64,000 nucleotides of DNA. Source: Flavihumibacter sp. UBA7668. GTDB taxonomy: Bacteria > Bacteroidota > Bacteroidia > Chitinophagales > Chitinophagaceae. Below the pieces are notes generated by a model. The model made no database searches and had not been told where the DNA came from. It worked only from the letters and a program-made list of their open reading frames with translations. Location of the stretch: NCBI RefSeq assembly GCF_002483205.1, contig NZ_DLHM01000005.1, positions 385,951-449,950 of the forward strand, in the 5' to 3' direction. This document shows, in pieces, positions 8,435 to 16,265 of this stretch; position 1 is the stretch's first letter, and each line of letters begins with the position of its first letter. The translations under genes and the position numbers were made by a program.

Positions 8435-10706
8435 AAGGTAGTTTATAGATCCGTTTTCCCGTTGCTTTATAAATCGCATTGCAAAGGGCCGGTGTAAAAG
8501 GAGGAACCGGCGGTTCCCCAACACCCGTAGGTTTAGCATCACTTTGCATTATATGTACATGGATTTCCTTCGGCGATTCAGACATCCGGATGATTTTGTA
8601 TCCATCAAAATTGGATTGTTCCACCTGGCCGTTTTTTACCGTTATTTCACTTTTTAAAGCCAGGCTGGCAGAAAATTGTGCACCGCCCTCAAACTGTGAT
8701 TTTATACGGTCAATATTCACCGCCGTTCCGCAATCCACCGCATAATGTACACTGGGAATCGATAGCTTGTTATCGGCATCTACTGTTACCTCCACAATGC
8801 AGGCAACATAGGTTAGAAAGGATTTATGCGCTGCAAACCCCAATGCACTGCCTTTGGGAAGGTCTTTACCCCAGCCGGCCTCTTTGGCTACCCGTTGTAT
8901 TACGGCCTTCATACGACTGGTTTCCCAGGGATAGTTGGCAATATCTTCTCCATAATTGGGGTAGGTGGTATTAACCAGCTCTTCTGCGAAACTGATATTT
9001 CTATCTTCTCCCAAAAGGGCTAAAGATTGTTCAATCGGATCAATTCCCCTGGCTTCTGCAATTTCATCCAGCATCGTGGATATGGCAAATGCCTGCGGAA
9101 TATTGCGTACCGACCGCAGCCAGCCAATCCGAAGATGTGCTGTGGCATCATGTGTTTCAAGTTTGATGGCCGGAACATTGTAAGGAAAATCAGAGGCCCC
9201 CAGCATTAATTCACCATCACTGGGTTGAACTACCTTATTGTCATCCGTTGCAGAAATAGATGGATTGGCAATATGATGATTCCATCCGCTTAAGTTATTT
9301 TGCTTATCAATTGTAGCCACTATTCTTTGCACACTCAATGCATGGTAATAATCGTGCTGGATATCATCTTCCCGGGTCCAGATAACTTTCACCGGATGAC
9401 CTGCTTCCTTTGCCAGCAGCGCCGCTTCCACAATGAAATCGGGTTTTGATTTTCGTCCAAATCCACCGCCGAGTAAGGTTACATTAACTTTTATATTATC
9501 CGCTGAAATTCCCAATGCATCTGCCAGTACATTTCGGGCACCCTGCGGATTTTGTGTGCAGGCCCACACCTCGCATTTGCCGTCTTTGACAATTGCCAAT
9601 GCAGTAGGGGCTTCCAGTGTAGCATGTGCCAGATAGGGGGCGATATAGGTATGTTCGATTATTTTTTTCGCACCTGCCCTGGCGGAATCAAAATCGCCTC
9701 TGTTTCTTCTTGTGGTTCCTTTGCCTTTAATGGTTTCAGTTAATTCAGCAATTTGTTTGGCTGAATCATAACTGGCATTCGGTCCCAGGTCCCATTCCAC
9801 TTCCAGTGCTTCCCGCCCTTTTATGGCTGCCCAGGTATTGTCAGCTATAACTGCCACACCATTTTGAGGCGTTTTCAACGTTGCTGGAAGTGTGGCGCCT
9901 TTTATGGCGATTACATTTACAACACCCGGAACTGCACGCGATTTTTGATCATTAAAGGATTTGATGGAGCCGCCCACAACCGGACTTCTTTTTATAACGG
10001 CAATTTTCATTCCTTCGATTTTTGCATCGATTCCAAATACCGCAGTGCCGGTTACGATTTCATGCAGGTCAACGATGGGAGTGGCTTTCCCAATCATAGT
10101 AAACTGACTGCTTTCTTTTAGTTTGAGTTTATCCGCACCTGGAACCGGAAGTTTGCTGGCAGCATCGGCAAGCTCGCCAAATCCGATTTTTTTGCCAGAG
10201 CTTTTATGAACAACCTGGCCATTTTCCGTATCACATTCTTCGATTGGAAGTTTCCATTCAGCTGCGGCAGCCTGCATCAGTAGCAGTTTTGCAGTGGCAC
10301 CGGCTTCCCGCATGGGTTTATAAAACATCCGAACAGAATAAGAGCCGTCTGTATTCTGATCGCCGTATTTCTTTTCATCTCCTTCCGCCTGTTCAATTTT
10401 TACCTTGGTCCAGTCGGCACCCAATTCATCTGCAATAATAAGCGGAAGGGAAGTTCTGATTCCCTGTCCCATTTCAGAGCGATGGGCGATGATGGTGATT
10501 TCTCCGGTTGATGAAATACGCAGATAAACATTGGGCGCAAAACTGGTTGTTTTATTCCCTTTATCATCGCAGCTGAAAAAACTTACGCCCAATAACAATC
10601 CTCCCGAAAGAATGCTGCCGAGCTTTAAAAAATCTCTGCGGGAAGCGTTGAATATTTCTGATTTTACTTCGGTTTCCTGTTGCTGAATTGGGTTGGAGTT
10701 CCGCAT
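8412..10706 (-). CDS. Molybdopterin-binding large subunit, second IorB-like copy, Tat lipoprotein candidate
   Basis: 764-aa catalytic subunit of a second xanthine dehydrogenase-family molybdenum hydroxylase. The twin-arginine motif SRRDFLKLGS is followed by a hydrophobic stretch ending FFSC, which resembles a relaxed Bacteroidota lipobox, so the mature protein may be a Tat-exported lipoprotein. LGGGFGRK and the C-terminal GVGEPPVPP (active-site Glu) are present. It lies 26 bp after its [2Fe-2S] partner. It is clearly diverged from the copy at 92-2353, so this is not a recent duplication. Electron acceptor and substrate are unknown. Confidence 0.9.
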   Translation of the reverse strand: MRNSNPIQQQETEVKSEIFNASRRDFLKLGSILSGGLLLGVSFFSCDDKGNKTTSFAPNVYLRISSTGEITIIAHRSEMGQGIRTSLPLIIADELGADWTKVKIEQAEGDEKKYGDQNTDGSYSVRMFYKPMREAGATAKLLLMQAAAAEWKLPIEECDTENGQVVHKSSGKKIGFGELADAASKLPVPGADKLKLKESSQFTMIGKATPIVDLHEIVTGTAVFGIDAKIEGMKIAVIKRSPVVGGSIKSFNDQKSRAVPGVVNVIAIKGATLPATLKTPQNGVAVIADNTWAAIKGREALEVEWDLGPNASYDSAKQIAELTETIKGKGTTRRNRGDFDSARAGAKKIIEHTYIAPYLAHATLEAPTALAIVKDGKCEVWACTQNPQGARNVLADALGISADNIKVNVTLLGGGFGRKSKPDFIVEAALLAKEAGHPVKVIWTREDDIQHDYYHALSVQRIVATIDKQNNLSGWNHHIANPSISATDDNKVVQPSDGELMLGASDFPYNVPAIKLETHDATAHLRIGWLRSVRNIPQAFAISTMLDEIAEARGIDPIEQSLALLGEDRNISFAEELVNTTYPNYGEDIANYPWETSRMKAVIQRVAKEAGWGKDLPKGSALGFAAHKSFLTYVACIVEVTVDADNKLSIPSVHYAVDCGTAVNIDRIKSQFEGGAQFSASLALKSEITVKNGQVEQSNFDGYKIIRMSESPKEIHVHIMQSDAKPTGVGEPPVPPFTPALCNAIYKATGKRIYKLPLEVGNGK

Positions 10707-10732
10707 GGTAATGGCTTTAGTTGATGACCAGA

Positions 10733-11188
10733 TTATTTGGATGCAACTTCAAGGATGGCAGCCCTGATTCTGTTATAGGTGCCACAGCGACAAAGATTTC
10801 CTTCCATGGCCTGTTCTATTTCGGCCTCTGTAGGAGTGGGATTTCTGTTCAATAAGGAAGCGGCATTCATAATCTGACCGGTTTGACAATAACCACACTG
10901 CGGAACGATATGTTTTTCCCAGGCTTTCTGGAGGGGATGATCACCCTTTTCACTGAGGCCCTCAATGGTGGTTATTTTGCCGTCTTTTACCGCTGAAACC
11001 GGGTAGCTGCAGGATCGGATGGCATTGCCGTTCAGGTGCACGGTACAGGCGCCACAGAGAGCTTTCCCACAACCAAATTTGGTGCCTGTTAAACCGATAA
11101 GGTCTCTTAAGACCCATAATAATGGCATATCGTCCATGACATCCACTTCATGCGTTTTACCATTAACCTGAATGGAATAGTTGGCCAT
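10733..11188 (-). CDS. (2Fe-2S)-binding small subunit of molybdenum hydroxylase (IorA-like)
   Basis: 151-aa electron-transfer subunit. The N-terminal half is a plant-type ferredoxin domain (FGCGKALCGACTV plus a later Cys in IRSCSYPV). The C-terminal half is the second [2Fe-2S] domain (CGYCQTGQIMNA and NLCRCGTYNRI). All eight expected cysteines are visible. There is no signal peptide, so it is probably exported by hitch-hiking with the Tat-tagged large subunit encoded 26 bp downstream. An alcohol dehydrogenase gene lies 41 bp upstream on the same strand. Confidence 0.93.
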   Translation of the reverse strand: MANYSIQVNGKTHEVDVMDDMPLLWVLRDLIGLTGTKFGCGKALCGACTVHLNGNAIRSCSYPVSAVKDGKITTIEGLSEKGDHPLQKAWEKHIVPQCGYCQTGQIMNAASLLNRNPTPTEAEIEQAMEGNLCRCGTYNRIRAAILEVASK

Positions 11189-11229
11189 AAAAAGAGTTTT
11201 CTAAATGTATTTAAAATACAGGAATCTGT

Positions 11230-12303
11230 CTATTTTTTTATGGAAGCCATATCAATAACAAAACGATACTTCACATCGCCTTTTAATAATCGATCATAGG
11301 CTTCATTGATTTGCCCTATATTGATCAGTTCGATATCTGAAACAATGTTGTGCCGGCCACAGAAGTCCAGCATTTCCTGGGTTTCGGCAATACCTCCAAT
11401 CATTGATCCGGCAAAACTTCTTCTTTTGGGAATCAGGCTGAAAGCTGCAACAGGGAGTGGTAGTTCAGGTGCACCAACTAAGGCCAGCGAGCCATCCACC
11501 CGCAACAGGTTTAGATACGCATTTATATCATGCTGCGCAGATACGGCATCCAGCACAAAATGGAGTTTTCGGGCATAACGGCGCATTTGTTTTTCATCTT
11601 TTGATAATACCACATCATCTGCTCCGAGCCGCCTGGCATCTTCAAATTTGGAAGGAGAAGTGGTGAATACAATAACTTCTGCACCCATTGCTTTGGCCAG
11701 CTTTACGGCCATATGACCGAGTCCGCCGATACCCACGATGCCAACTTTTTTACCCTTGCCAACATTCCAGTGCTTCAATGGTGAATAGGTGGTAATGCCG
11801 GCACAGAGCAGGGGTGCAGTAGCTGCCGGATCGAGATTTTCCGGTACTCGCAACACAAAGGATTCGTCTACCACAATGCTTTCGGAATAACCTCCAAAAG
11901 TGTGTGTGTTCAGGTGTTTGTCCGGTGCATTATAGGTGCCGGTCATGCCTGGTTCACAATATTGCTCCAATCCCTCTTTGCAATAATCGCATTCCCGGCA
12001 ACTGTCCACCATACATCCTACTGCAGCCAGGTCTCCAACCCTGAATTTTTTTACGTGATTTCCCACAGTTACAATGCGGCCAACAATTTCATGTCCGGGT
12101 ACACAGGGATAAACCGTATTATGCCATTCATTTTTTGCTGTATGAAGATCCGAGTGACATACTCCGCAAAACAGGATTTCAATTTCCACATCATGTGGAG
12201 TGGGATTTCTCCGATTGATGTTTAGTTGTTGGAGTGGTTGCGTGGCTGCAGTATTTCCAAATGCATGCACCTGTTTGGCAATGGAACTTGATGAGGTACT
12301 CAT
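11230..12303 (-). CDS. Zinc-dependent NAD(P) alcohol dehydrogenase (YahK/cinnamyl type)
   Basis: 357-aa medium-chain dehydrogenase. Catalytic zinc ligands lie in CGVCHSDLHTAKNEW and PGHEIVGRI; the structural zinc site is the four-cysteine loop CRECDYCKEGLEQYC; the dinucleotide motif is GIGGLGHMAVKLAKAMG. It oxidises primary alcohols or reduces aldehydes with NADP(H). It lies between an acetyltransferase gene (9 bp upstream) and the molybdenum hydroxylase. One possible chain is alcohol to aldehyde here, then aldehyde to acid by the periplasmic enzyme, though the compartments differ. Confidence 0.93.
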   Translation of the reverse strand: MSTSSSSIAKQVHAFGNTAATQPLQQLNINRRNPTPHDVEIEILFCGVCHSDLHTAKNEWHNTVYPCVPGHEIVGRIVTVGNHVKKFRVGDLAAVGCMVDSCRECDYCKEGLEQYCEPGMTGTYNAPDKHLNTHTFGGYSESIVVDESFVLRVPENLDPAATAPLLCAGITTYSPLKHWNVGKGKKVGIVGIGGLGHMAVKLAKAMGAEVIVFTTSPSKFEDARRLGADDVVLSKDEKQMRRYARKLHFVLDAVSAQHDINAYLNLLRVDGSLALVGAPELPLPVAAFSLIPKRRSFAGSMIGGIAETQEMLDFCGRHNIVSDIELINIGQINEAYDRLLKGDVKYRFVIDMASIKK

Positions 12304-12312
12304 GTGTATTGT

Positions 12313-12822
12313 TTAAATATTTTTTATGTGTTTTGCCGGGATGCCTGCCACAACGGTATTGTCTGGTACGTCTTTTGAAACTACCGCACCGGCTGCTACA
12401 ACAGCGTTTTTGCCGATGGTTACACCGGGTAATATAGTTGCACCTGCGCCAATCCAGGCATTTTGTTTAATCAGAATCGGTTTGCAGACCAACGCTCTTC
12501 TGTTAGCAGGATCCAGTGGATGGTTTTCAGTAATCAGGCTCACTTTCGGTCCGATCAGTACCGAATCTTCAAGGGTGATTCCGCCCATATCAAGAAAAGA
12601 ACAGGCATGATTGATAAATACATTTTTACCGATTTCGATAAAGCGGCCAAAATTGGTATAGAATGGAACAAATACAGTTGTGCTATCATCCAGCTGAATG
12701 GTCCGGTTAATCAAGGCCTGCACTTTATCATATTGCGGATCAGTAAGATGAATTGATTCACCTGCTTTCATTCGATCAAATATATCTGGTCGGTATTTTT
12801 TCTGCTGATCAGCATGTTGCAT
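12313..12822 (-). CDS. Sugar O-acetyltransferase of the maltose/galactoside acetyltransferase family
   Basis: Left-handed beta-helix acetyltransferase, 169 aa from ATG 12822 (MQHADQQKKYRPDIFDRM). The open frame continues upstream to a TTG at 12909, but that would overlap the AraC stop and add an unlikely leader. An N-terminal Mac domain (about 15-70) is followed by hexapeptide repeats (ITLEDSVLIGPKVSL, IGAGATILPGVTIGKNAVV). The His in LITENHPLDP is the expected catalytic base. It transfers acetyl from acetyl-CoA to a sugar hydroxyl. It lies between the AraC and ADH genes, all on one strand. Confidence 0.88.
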   Translation of the reverse strand: MQHADQQKKYRPDIFDRMKAGESIHLTDPQYDKVQALINRTIQLDDSTTVFVPFYTNFGRFIEIGKNVFINHACSFLDMGGITLEDSVLIGPKVSLITENHPLDPANRRALVCKPILIKQNAWIGAGATILPGVTIGKNAVVAAGAVVSKDVPDNTVVAGIPAKHIKNI

Positions 12823-12905
12823 TGCTTTTTGGTTTGATGGCTGTACAAAGGTATTGGGAGATGTTCTGTCCAGGCTAACGAATATCAAACCAATTCTTAA
12901 GAATA

Positions 12906-13784
12906 TCAAACTTCCTGAGTTCGCAGGGACCGGGGGTTTGTTCCGGTAAGTTTTTTGAAAAAATTATTAAAGTAAGTGGGGTAATCAAATCCCAATGCAT
13001 AGGCGATATCGGTAATATTCCAATTGGTATGTAGTAAGAGGGCCTTTGCCTCGCTGATAATACGTTCAGTTATATGAGTGGTGGTTGATTTGCCAGTTAC
13101 CTCTTTTATAGCTCTGTTTAGGTAGTTTACGTGTACATTCAGGTTAATGGCATAATCCTGTGCAGTTTTTAACTGAAGTGGCCTGTCTGTGCTTTCGATG
13201 GGAAATTGTCGTTCCAATAACTCAAGGAATACGGCGGTGAGTCGTGCAGCTGCATTGTTATGCTGTATAAAATGCTCAGCGGGTTGCATTTTTAGTGCTT
13301 CGTGTAGCACAAGTTGTACATAATTTCTTATCAGGTCATCTTTATAGGCGTATTCGGAATTTTGTTCCTCAATCATCTTTTGGAAAATCGAGTTCAGGTA
13401 GATTCTTTGTTCTTCGCTGATGATCAGGATAGGTGTGCCGCCAATTTTGAACAGGGAAGAATGGTGCAGGCTTTCTGTACGGTTAACGGAGTTAAAAAAA
13501 TCCTCAGAAAACAGACAGGTATAGCCGATGTAACTGGTGGAAATGGTTTCCCAGGAATAGGGAATATGCGGGTTGCCGAAAAACAAAATGGTGCCTTCGG
13601 CTTCAAAACTTCGGTCGGCGTAATGAATGGTACTTTTGCCGGTTGTGAGACATATTTTGTAAAAATCTTTTCTGCTGTAAATGCGGGTGGCTGCCCCATC
13701 GCTTTCTATCTGGAACGCATTGAAGCCCTTTAGGCGAAGTTCGTTGTTGTAAGCGGATACCTGTCGTGCCGCCTTGTTTAGCAT
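12906..13784 (-). CDS. AraC-family transcriptional regulator
   Basis: 292-aa regulator: an N-terminal cupin-like sensor (about 20-160, with GNPHIPYSW) and a C-terminal AraC DNA-binding domain (about 190-292) with WNITDIAYALGFDYPTYF and FKKLTGTNP. It is first in a minus-strand run of AraC, acetyltransferase, ADH, IorA-like and IorB-like genes with short gaps, so it probably controls that set. ATG at 13784. The inducer is unknown, but the neighbours suggest alcohols, aldehydes or electrophiles. Confidence 0.9.
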   Translation of the reverse strand: MLNKAARQVSAYNNELRLKGFNAFQIESDGAATRIYSRKDFYKICLTTGKSTIHYADRSFEAEGTILFFGNPHIPYSWETISTSYIGYTCLFSEDFFNSVNRTESLHHSSLFKIGGTPILIISEEQRIYLNSIFQKMIEEQNSEYAYKDDLIRNYVQLVLHEALKMQPAEHFIQHNNAAARLTAVFLELLERQFPIESTDRPLQLKTAQDYAINLNVHVNYLNRAIKEVTGKSTTTHITERIISEAKALLLHTNWNITDIAYALGFDYPTYFNNFFKKLTGTNPRSLRTQEV

Positions 13785-13804
13785 TTGGTAAAGTTAAGAA
13801 ATTC

Positions 13805-13846
13805 AAATAAAACCCCTTGCATGATTTCCATGCAAGGGGTTTATTT
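13805..13846 (-). terminator. Rho-independent-type hairpin after the AHSA1-type gene
   Basis: A perfect 14-bp stem (13810-13823 with 13829-13842, core ACCCCTTGCATG) with loop ATTTC. AT-rich flanks on both sides supply the U-tract. It lies 17 bp past the stop of the minus-strand gene at 13859-14308 and just before the AraC gene on the same strand, so it separates two transcription units. Confidence 0.85.
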
Positions 13847-13858
13847 GTAAGTGCCCGC

Positions 13859-14308
13859 TTAGGCATCCGGAATAGTGGGCTCCACCAGTCTTTTTAATTT
13901 ATCCAGCGATTCCTGCCAACCCAGGTAACACATTTCTACAGGAATAGCATTGGGGATTCCTGCCTGTACAATGGTGAGTTCAGTTCCGCAGATAACCGAT
14001 CTGAATTGAATGGTAACGATCATTTCCCCGGGGAGATTGGGATCATCGAAGCGGTCTGAATGTTTTATGAATTCATTCGTTCTGATCTCGAGATATTCGC
14101 CGCCAAATGAATGCCCATTTCCGGTGCTGAAATTGATAAAGGACATTTTATATGTGCCGCCTGTTTTAAAATCCATATGATGAATTTTTGCCAGAAAGCC
14201 ATAAGGAGGCAGCCAGGCCGAGTATGCTTCCGGACTTGTAAATGCTTTGAATACTTTTTCTGCAGGAGCTGCAAATACCCTGTGTAATTGAACCTGATTA
14301 GTAGACAT
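13859..14308 (-). CDS. SRPBCC/AHSA1-type START-like domain protein
   Basis: 149-aa protein of the AHSA1 (activator of Hsp90 ATPase-like) branch of the SRPBCC fold, a helix-grip pocket binding a hydrophobic ligand. Typical features are LHRVFAAPAEKVFKAFTSPEAYSAWLPP split across the N-terminus, the GGTYKMSF strand, and the C-terminal long helix beginning GWQESLDKLKRLVE. Members often neighbour stress regulators; here a divergent MarR gene starts 176 bp away. No specific ligand can be named. Confidence 0.87.
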   Translation of the reverse strand: MSTNQVQLHRVFAAPAEKVFKAFTSPEAYSAWLPPYGFLAKIHHMDFKTGGTYKMSFINFSTGNGHSFGGEYLEIRTNEFIKHSDRFDDPNLPGEMIVTIQFRSVICGTELTIVQAGIPNAIPVEMCYLGWQESLDKLKRLVEPTIPDA

Positions 14309-14449
14309 GGTGAATGATTTGATAGATAATTAGAAGTAATTGACCAATCAAAGATGAGCAGGAATTATTTTCTGGATGGGGGGTGGATCTGACAGCTTAC
14401 CGGGCTAATTCTGCCATAAAAATGTAAAAGCTGTATTTAAATTATATAT

Positions 14450-14478
14450 CTTAGCAGGTAAGATAAATACATGCTAAG
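14450..14478. promoter_or_regulatory. Candidate MarR operator: inverted repeat upstream of marR-arr
   Basis: CTTAGCA at 14450-14456 and its exact complement TGCTAAG at 14472-14478, separated by 15 bp, lie 6 bp before the MarR start codon. GGTAA also recurs at 14456-14460 and again after the second arm. The position fits autorepression by the MarR protein of itself and arr. No binding evidence is available from sequence. Confidence 0.45.
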
Positions 14479-14484
14479 GTAAAT

Positions 14485-14937
14485 ATGGAAACTGACAAAG
14501 TTCTTCACCTGAGAAAACTCAGCCAGCAATATGCTTTTTCGGCATTGCAGATGCATGAAGCTATTGCCAGAAATGCCGGATTTTCAAGTACGGATCACAA
14601 ATACCTGGGATTTTTTATAAAACATGGTTCCATGACAGCCGGTGAGTTGGCGGCTTTAACTGGTCTTACAACAGGTGCAATAACCGGACTTATAGACCGT
14701 TTTGAGGCATTAAAGCTGGTTAAGAGAACCTATGATCCCAGGGATCGAAGAAAAGTTATAATCCTTCCAAATTCGAAGCGTATTCAGTCATTATTGGAAC
14801 CTTTTTACAGGAAGTTTCAGGAAGAGACAGAAAAATTACTGAAAGAGTTTTCTGAAAATGAATGTATCGTTCTTGAAAAGTTTTTCGAAAAATCAATTGC
14901 CCTCATGACTAAAACTTTTACTACAGTAAACCAGTAA
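14485..14937 (+). CDS. MarR-family transcriptional regulator
   Basis: 150-aa winged-helix regulator. The DNA-binding region is MTAGELAALTGLTTGAITGLIDRF followed by the wing RTYDPRDRRKVIILP, and flanking N- and C-terminal helices form the dimer interface. MarR proteins usually repress until a phenolic or oxidising ligand binds. It is 3 bp from the arr gene downstream, so the pair is surely one transcript, making this a probable regulator of rifamycin resistance or of a wider stress response. Confidence 0.92.
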   Translation: METDKVLHLRKLSQQYAFSALQMHEAIARNAGFSSTDHKYLGFFIKHGSMTAGELAALTGLTTGAITGLIDRFEALKLVKRTYDPRDRRKVIILPNSKRIQSLLEPFYRKFQEETEKLLKEFSENECIVLEKFFEKSIALMTKTFTTVNQ

Positions 14938-14940
14938 TCT

Positions 14941-15384
14941 ATGAATACTAAAAAATTTATTGATTGGGATAATGGTAATCCTGAATTGGAGGACAATCAG
15001 TTTCTGCACGGTACTAAGGCAGCTTTTAAACCGGGTGATTTTATTGGCAATGGCTATCCATCTAATTATAAAGATGGACATATTGCCAACCATGTTTACT
15101 TTTCCAAAACCCTGGAGTCAGCCAAATGGGGCGCAGAGCTTGCAGTGGGAAACGGTAAAGGACGTATTTATATAGTTGCGCCAACAGGGACTTATGAAGA
15201 TGATCCGAATCTCACCAATAAACGCTTTCCGGGTAATCCTTCAAAATCCTACCGTTCAAAATTTCCTGTAGAGGTAGTCGGAGAACTTAAAGAATGGCAG
15301 GGGCATACGGCTGAGCAGCTGCAACAAATGAAAGAAGGTTTGGCGAAACTGAAAGAAGCCGGAAAAGATGTATTGGAGGATTAA
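14941..15384 (+). CDS. arr: Rifampin ADP-ribosyltransferase (Arr)
   Basis: 147-aa ADP-ribosyltransferase that inactivates rifamycins by transferring ADP-ribose from NAD+ to the ansa-chain hydroxyl. It is full length for the family. The catalytic residues known from mycobacterial Arr (His19, Tyr49, Asp84) appear here as His23 (LHGTKAAF), Tyr53 (HVYFSKTL) and Asp88 (YEDDPNLT), all offset by four. GRIYIVAPTG and PGNPSKSYRS are other family signatures. It lies directly behind a MarR gene. The native substrate in environmental bacteria may not be rifampin; resistance itself is inference. Confidence 0.92.
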   Translation: MNTKKFIDWDNGNPELEDNQFLHGTKAAFKPGDFIGNGYPSNYKDGHIANHVYFSKTLESAKWGAELAVGNGKGRIYIVAPTGTYEDDPNLTNKRFPGNPSKSYRSKFPVEVVGELKEWQGHTAEQLQQMKEGLAKLKEAGKDVLED

Positions 15385-15448
15385 TTCTCATAAATGGAGT
15401 TGACTAGTTTTGTTTAAATATTAGTAAAACACCGGAATCTTTAATTAT

Positions 15449-15464
15449 ACGACCGTTTGGTCAT
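15449..15464. promoter_or_regulatory. TetR-type operator palindrome upstream of the TetR remnant
   Basis: ACGACCGTTTGGTCAT, an inverted repeat with arms (A/G)CGACC/GGTCAT carrying one mismatch. It lies 34 bp before the start of the decayed TetR gene and closely matches the site at 15793-15808. A weak -7-like TCTCTTTG overlaps its right side. Confidence 0.65.
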
Positions 15465-15497
15465 ATATCTCTTTGCGTTAGAATTAGCAAACTGGGT

Positions 15498-15776
15498 ATG
15501 ACCAAAGGTGATAAAACAAAGCAATTTATAATTGAGCAATCAGCGCCCATCTTTAATACAAAGAGAATTGCTGCTACTTCCATGCTGGATAATATGGAAG
15601 CAACCCAATTGTCTAAAGGAAGTTTATAGGAGAATTTCGAAAGTAAGGAGGAACTGGTTGTTTCTTTTGCTTTAATTGAAGGTGGGATTATGATTTGTCG
15701 CATAGCCGGAAACCCTTCAAAAATGAAAATTATTCTGAGGTTTATAGGAAAAATTATTTCGGAAAATACGAGTTGA
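15498..15776 (+). pseudogene. TetR-family regulator remnant (internal stop and large deletion)
   Basis: The frame from ATG 15498 reads a TetR helix-turn-helix (IFNTKRIAATSMLDNMEATQ, then LSKGSL) up to an in-frame TAG at 15627-15629, where the family normally has Tyr (SLYVHF). After the stop it reads ENFESKEEL and then jumps to ALIEGGIMICR and GNPSKMKIIL, which look like the last 35 residues of a TetR protein. About 100 codons of the ligand-binding middle are therefore missing: 93 codons against roughly 190. The gene cannot make a working repressor. Confidence 0.8.
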
Positions 15777-15792
15777 TTTTTTTTGCTTTAGA

Positions 15793-15808
15793 ATGACCGA
15801 ATGGTCAT
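15793..15808. promoter_or_regulatory. Perfect TetR-type operator palindrome upstream of the SDR remnant
   Basis: ATGACCGAATGGTCAT is a perfect inverted repeat (ATGACC/GGTCAT, 4-bp spacer) 27 bp before the SDR remnant. It shares GACC-N4-GGTCAT with the site at 15449-15464. Two such sites around a tetR and its target gene fit the usual autoregulated TetR arrangement. Confidence 0.7.
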
Positions 15809-15835
15809 AATTATAACCGTATAAAATTTATAAAA

Positions 15836-16049
15836 ATGTCAAAAGTAGTAGTAATTACAGGGGCTTCGAAGGGGTTTTGAAAGATCTGGGCAGACGCCTT
15901 TTTGCAAAAAGGTTACAGCGTTGCAGCCACGGCCAGGAAAATTGCTGATCTGAATGAACTGCAGGAAAAGTATGGTGAAAAACCTGTTACCAGTTCAGCT
16001 TGATATCAGAGATCGTGAGGCAGGCTTCAACGCCATAGCTGCCAGTTGA
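15836..16049 (+). pseudogene. Short-chain dehydrogenase (SDR) N-terminal remnant
   Basis: ATG 15836 opens VVVITGASKGF, the SDR nucleotide-binding motif, then meets a TGA where the second motif Gly should be (TGASKGFG). It continues readably as KIWADAFLQKGYSVAATARK and ADLNELQEKYGEKPV, meets another stop, and resumes after a frameshift as LDIRDREAGFNA. Catalytic Ser, Tyr and Lys are absent: only about the first 70 of some 270 residues remain. It was probably the target gene of the TetR repressor upstream. Confidence 0.75.
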
Positions 16050-16182
16050 AGCGACTGTTGATGCAGAAGTGGATTTAGTTTTATCGGAGGCTGATGGCTA
16101 TTCATTACAGGGTCGATTGAAAATTAGTATACCCGGCATAGAACAGGAAACCGCCCGGGTGGAAACGGAAATAGTATCCTAA
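16042..16182 (+). pseudogene. Probable Ohr/OsmC-family peroxiredoxin fragment
   Basis: Directly joined to the SDR remnant in another frame, codons from 16042 read PVEATVDAEVDLVLSE, then ADGYSLQGRLKISIPGIEQE and TARVETEIVS, then stop. The LxxxLxIxxPGIxxETA pattern resembles the C-terminal half of Ohr (organic hydroperoxide resistance) proteins just before their second cysteine, which is missing here. No start codon or N-terminal half is present. A deletion fusing two neighbouring stress genes would explain the junction. Identification is moderate because the piece is short. Confidence 0.45.
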
Positions 16183-16190
16183 TGACGTAC

Positions 16191-16229
16191 AAAACCCCTG
16201 CCGGTTCATCCGCGCAGGGGTTCTTTTTT
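16191..16229. terminator. Bidirectional hairpin terminator
   Basis: A 9-bp stem, AACCCCTGC at 16193-16201 pairing with GCAGGGGTT at 16214-16222, is followed by CTTTTTTA on the plus strand and, on the minus, by TTTTGTAC. It can end both the decayed stress-gene transcript (plus) and the tRNA-Arg transcript (minus). Confidence 0.8.
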
Positions 16230-16230
16230 A

Positions 16231-16262
16231 TCACTTTTCACCTCTCACCTTTCACTTCTTCC
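16231..16262. repeat. Pyrimidine-rich low-complexity block at the tRNA 3' trailer
   Basis: Imperfect TCACTTTTCACC/TCACCTTTCAC units, 32 bp, ending 3 bp from the tRNA-Arg 3' end. On the minus strand it forms a purine-rich GAAGTG/GGTGA trailer. It is similar in style to the repeat at 8386-8434; both sit immediately after the 3' end of a minus-strand gene. Confidence 0.5.
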
Positions 16263-16265
16263 TGT

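Noticed and set aside
12823..12909. Longer acetyltransferase start at TTG 12909
   Set aside because: It overlaps the AraC stop and adds a leader not seen in the family; ATG 12822 gives the standard N-terminus.
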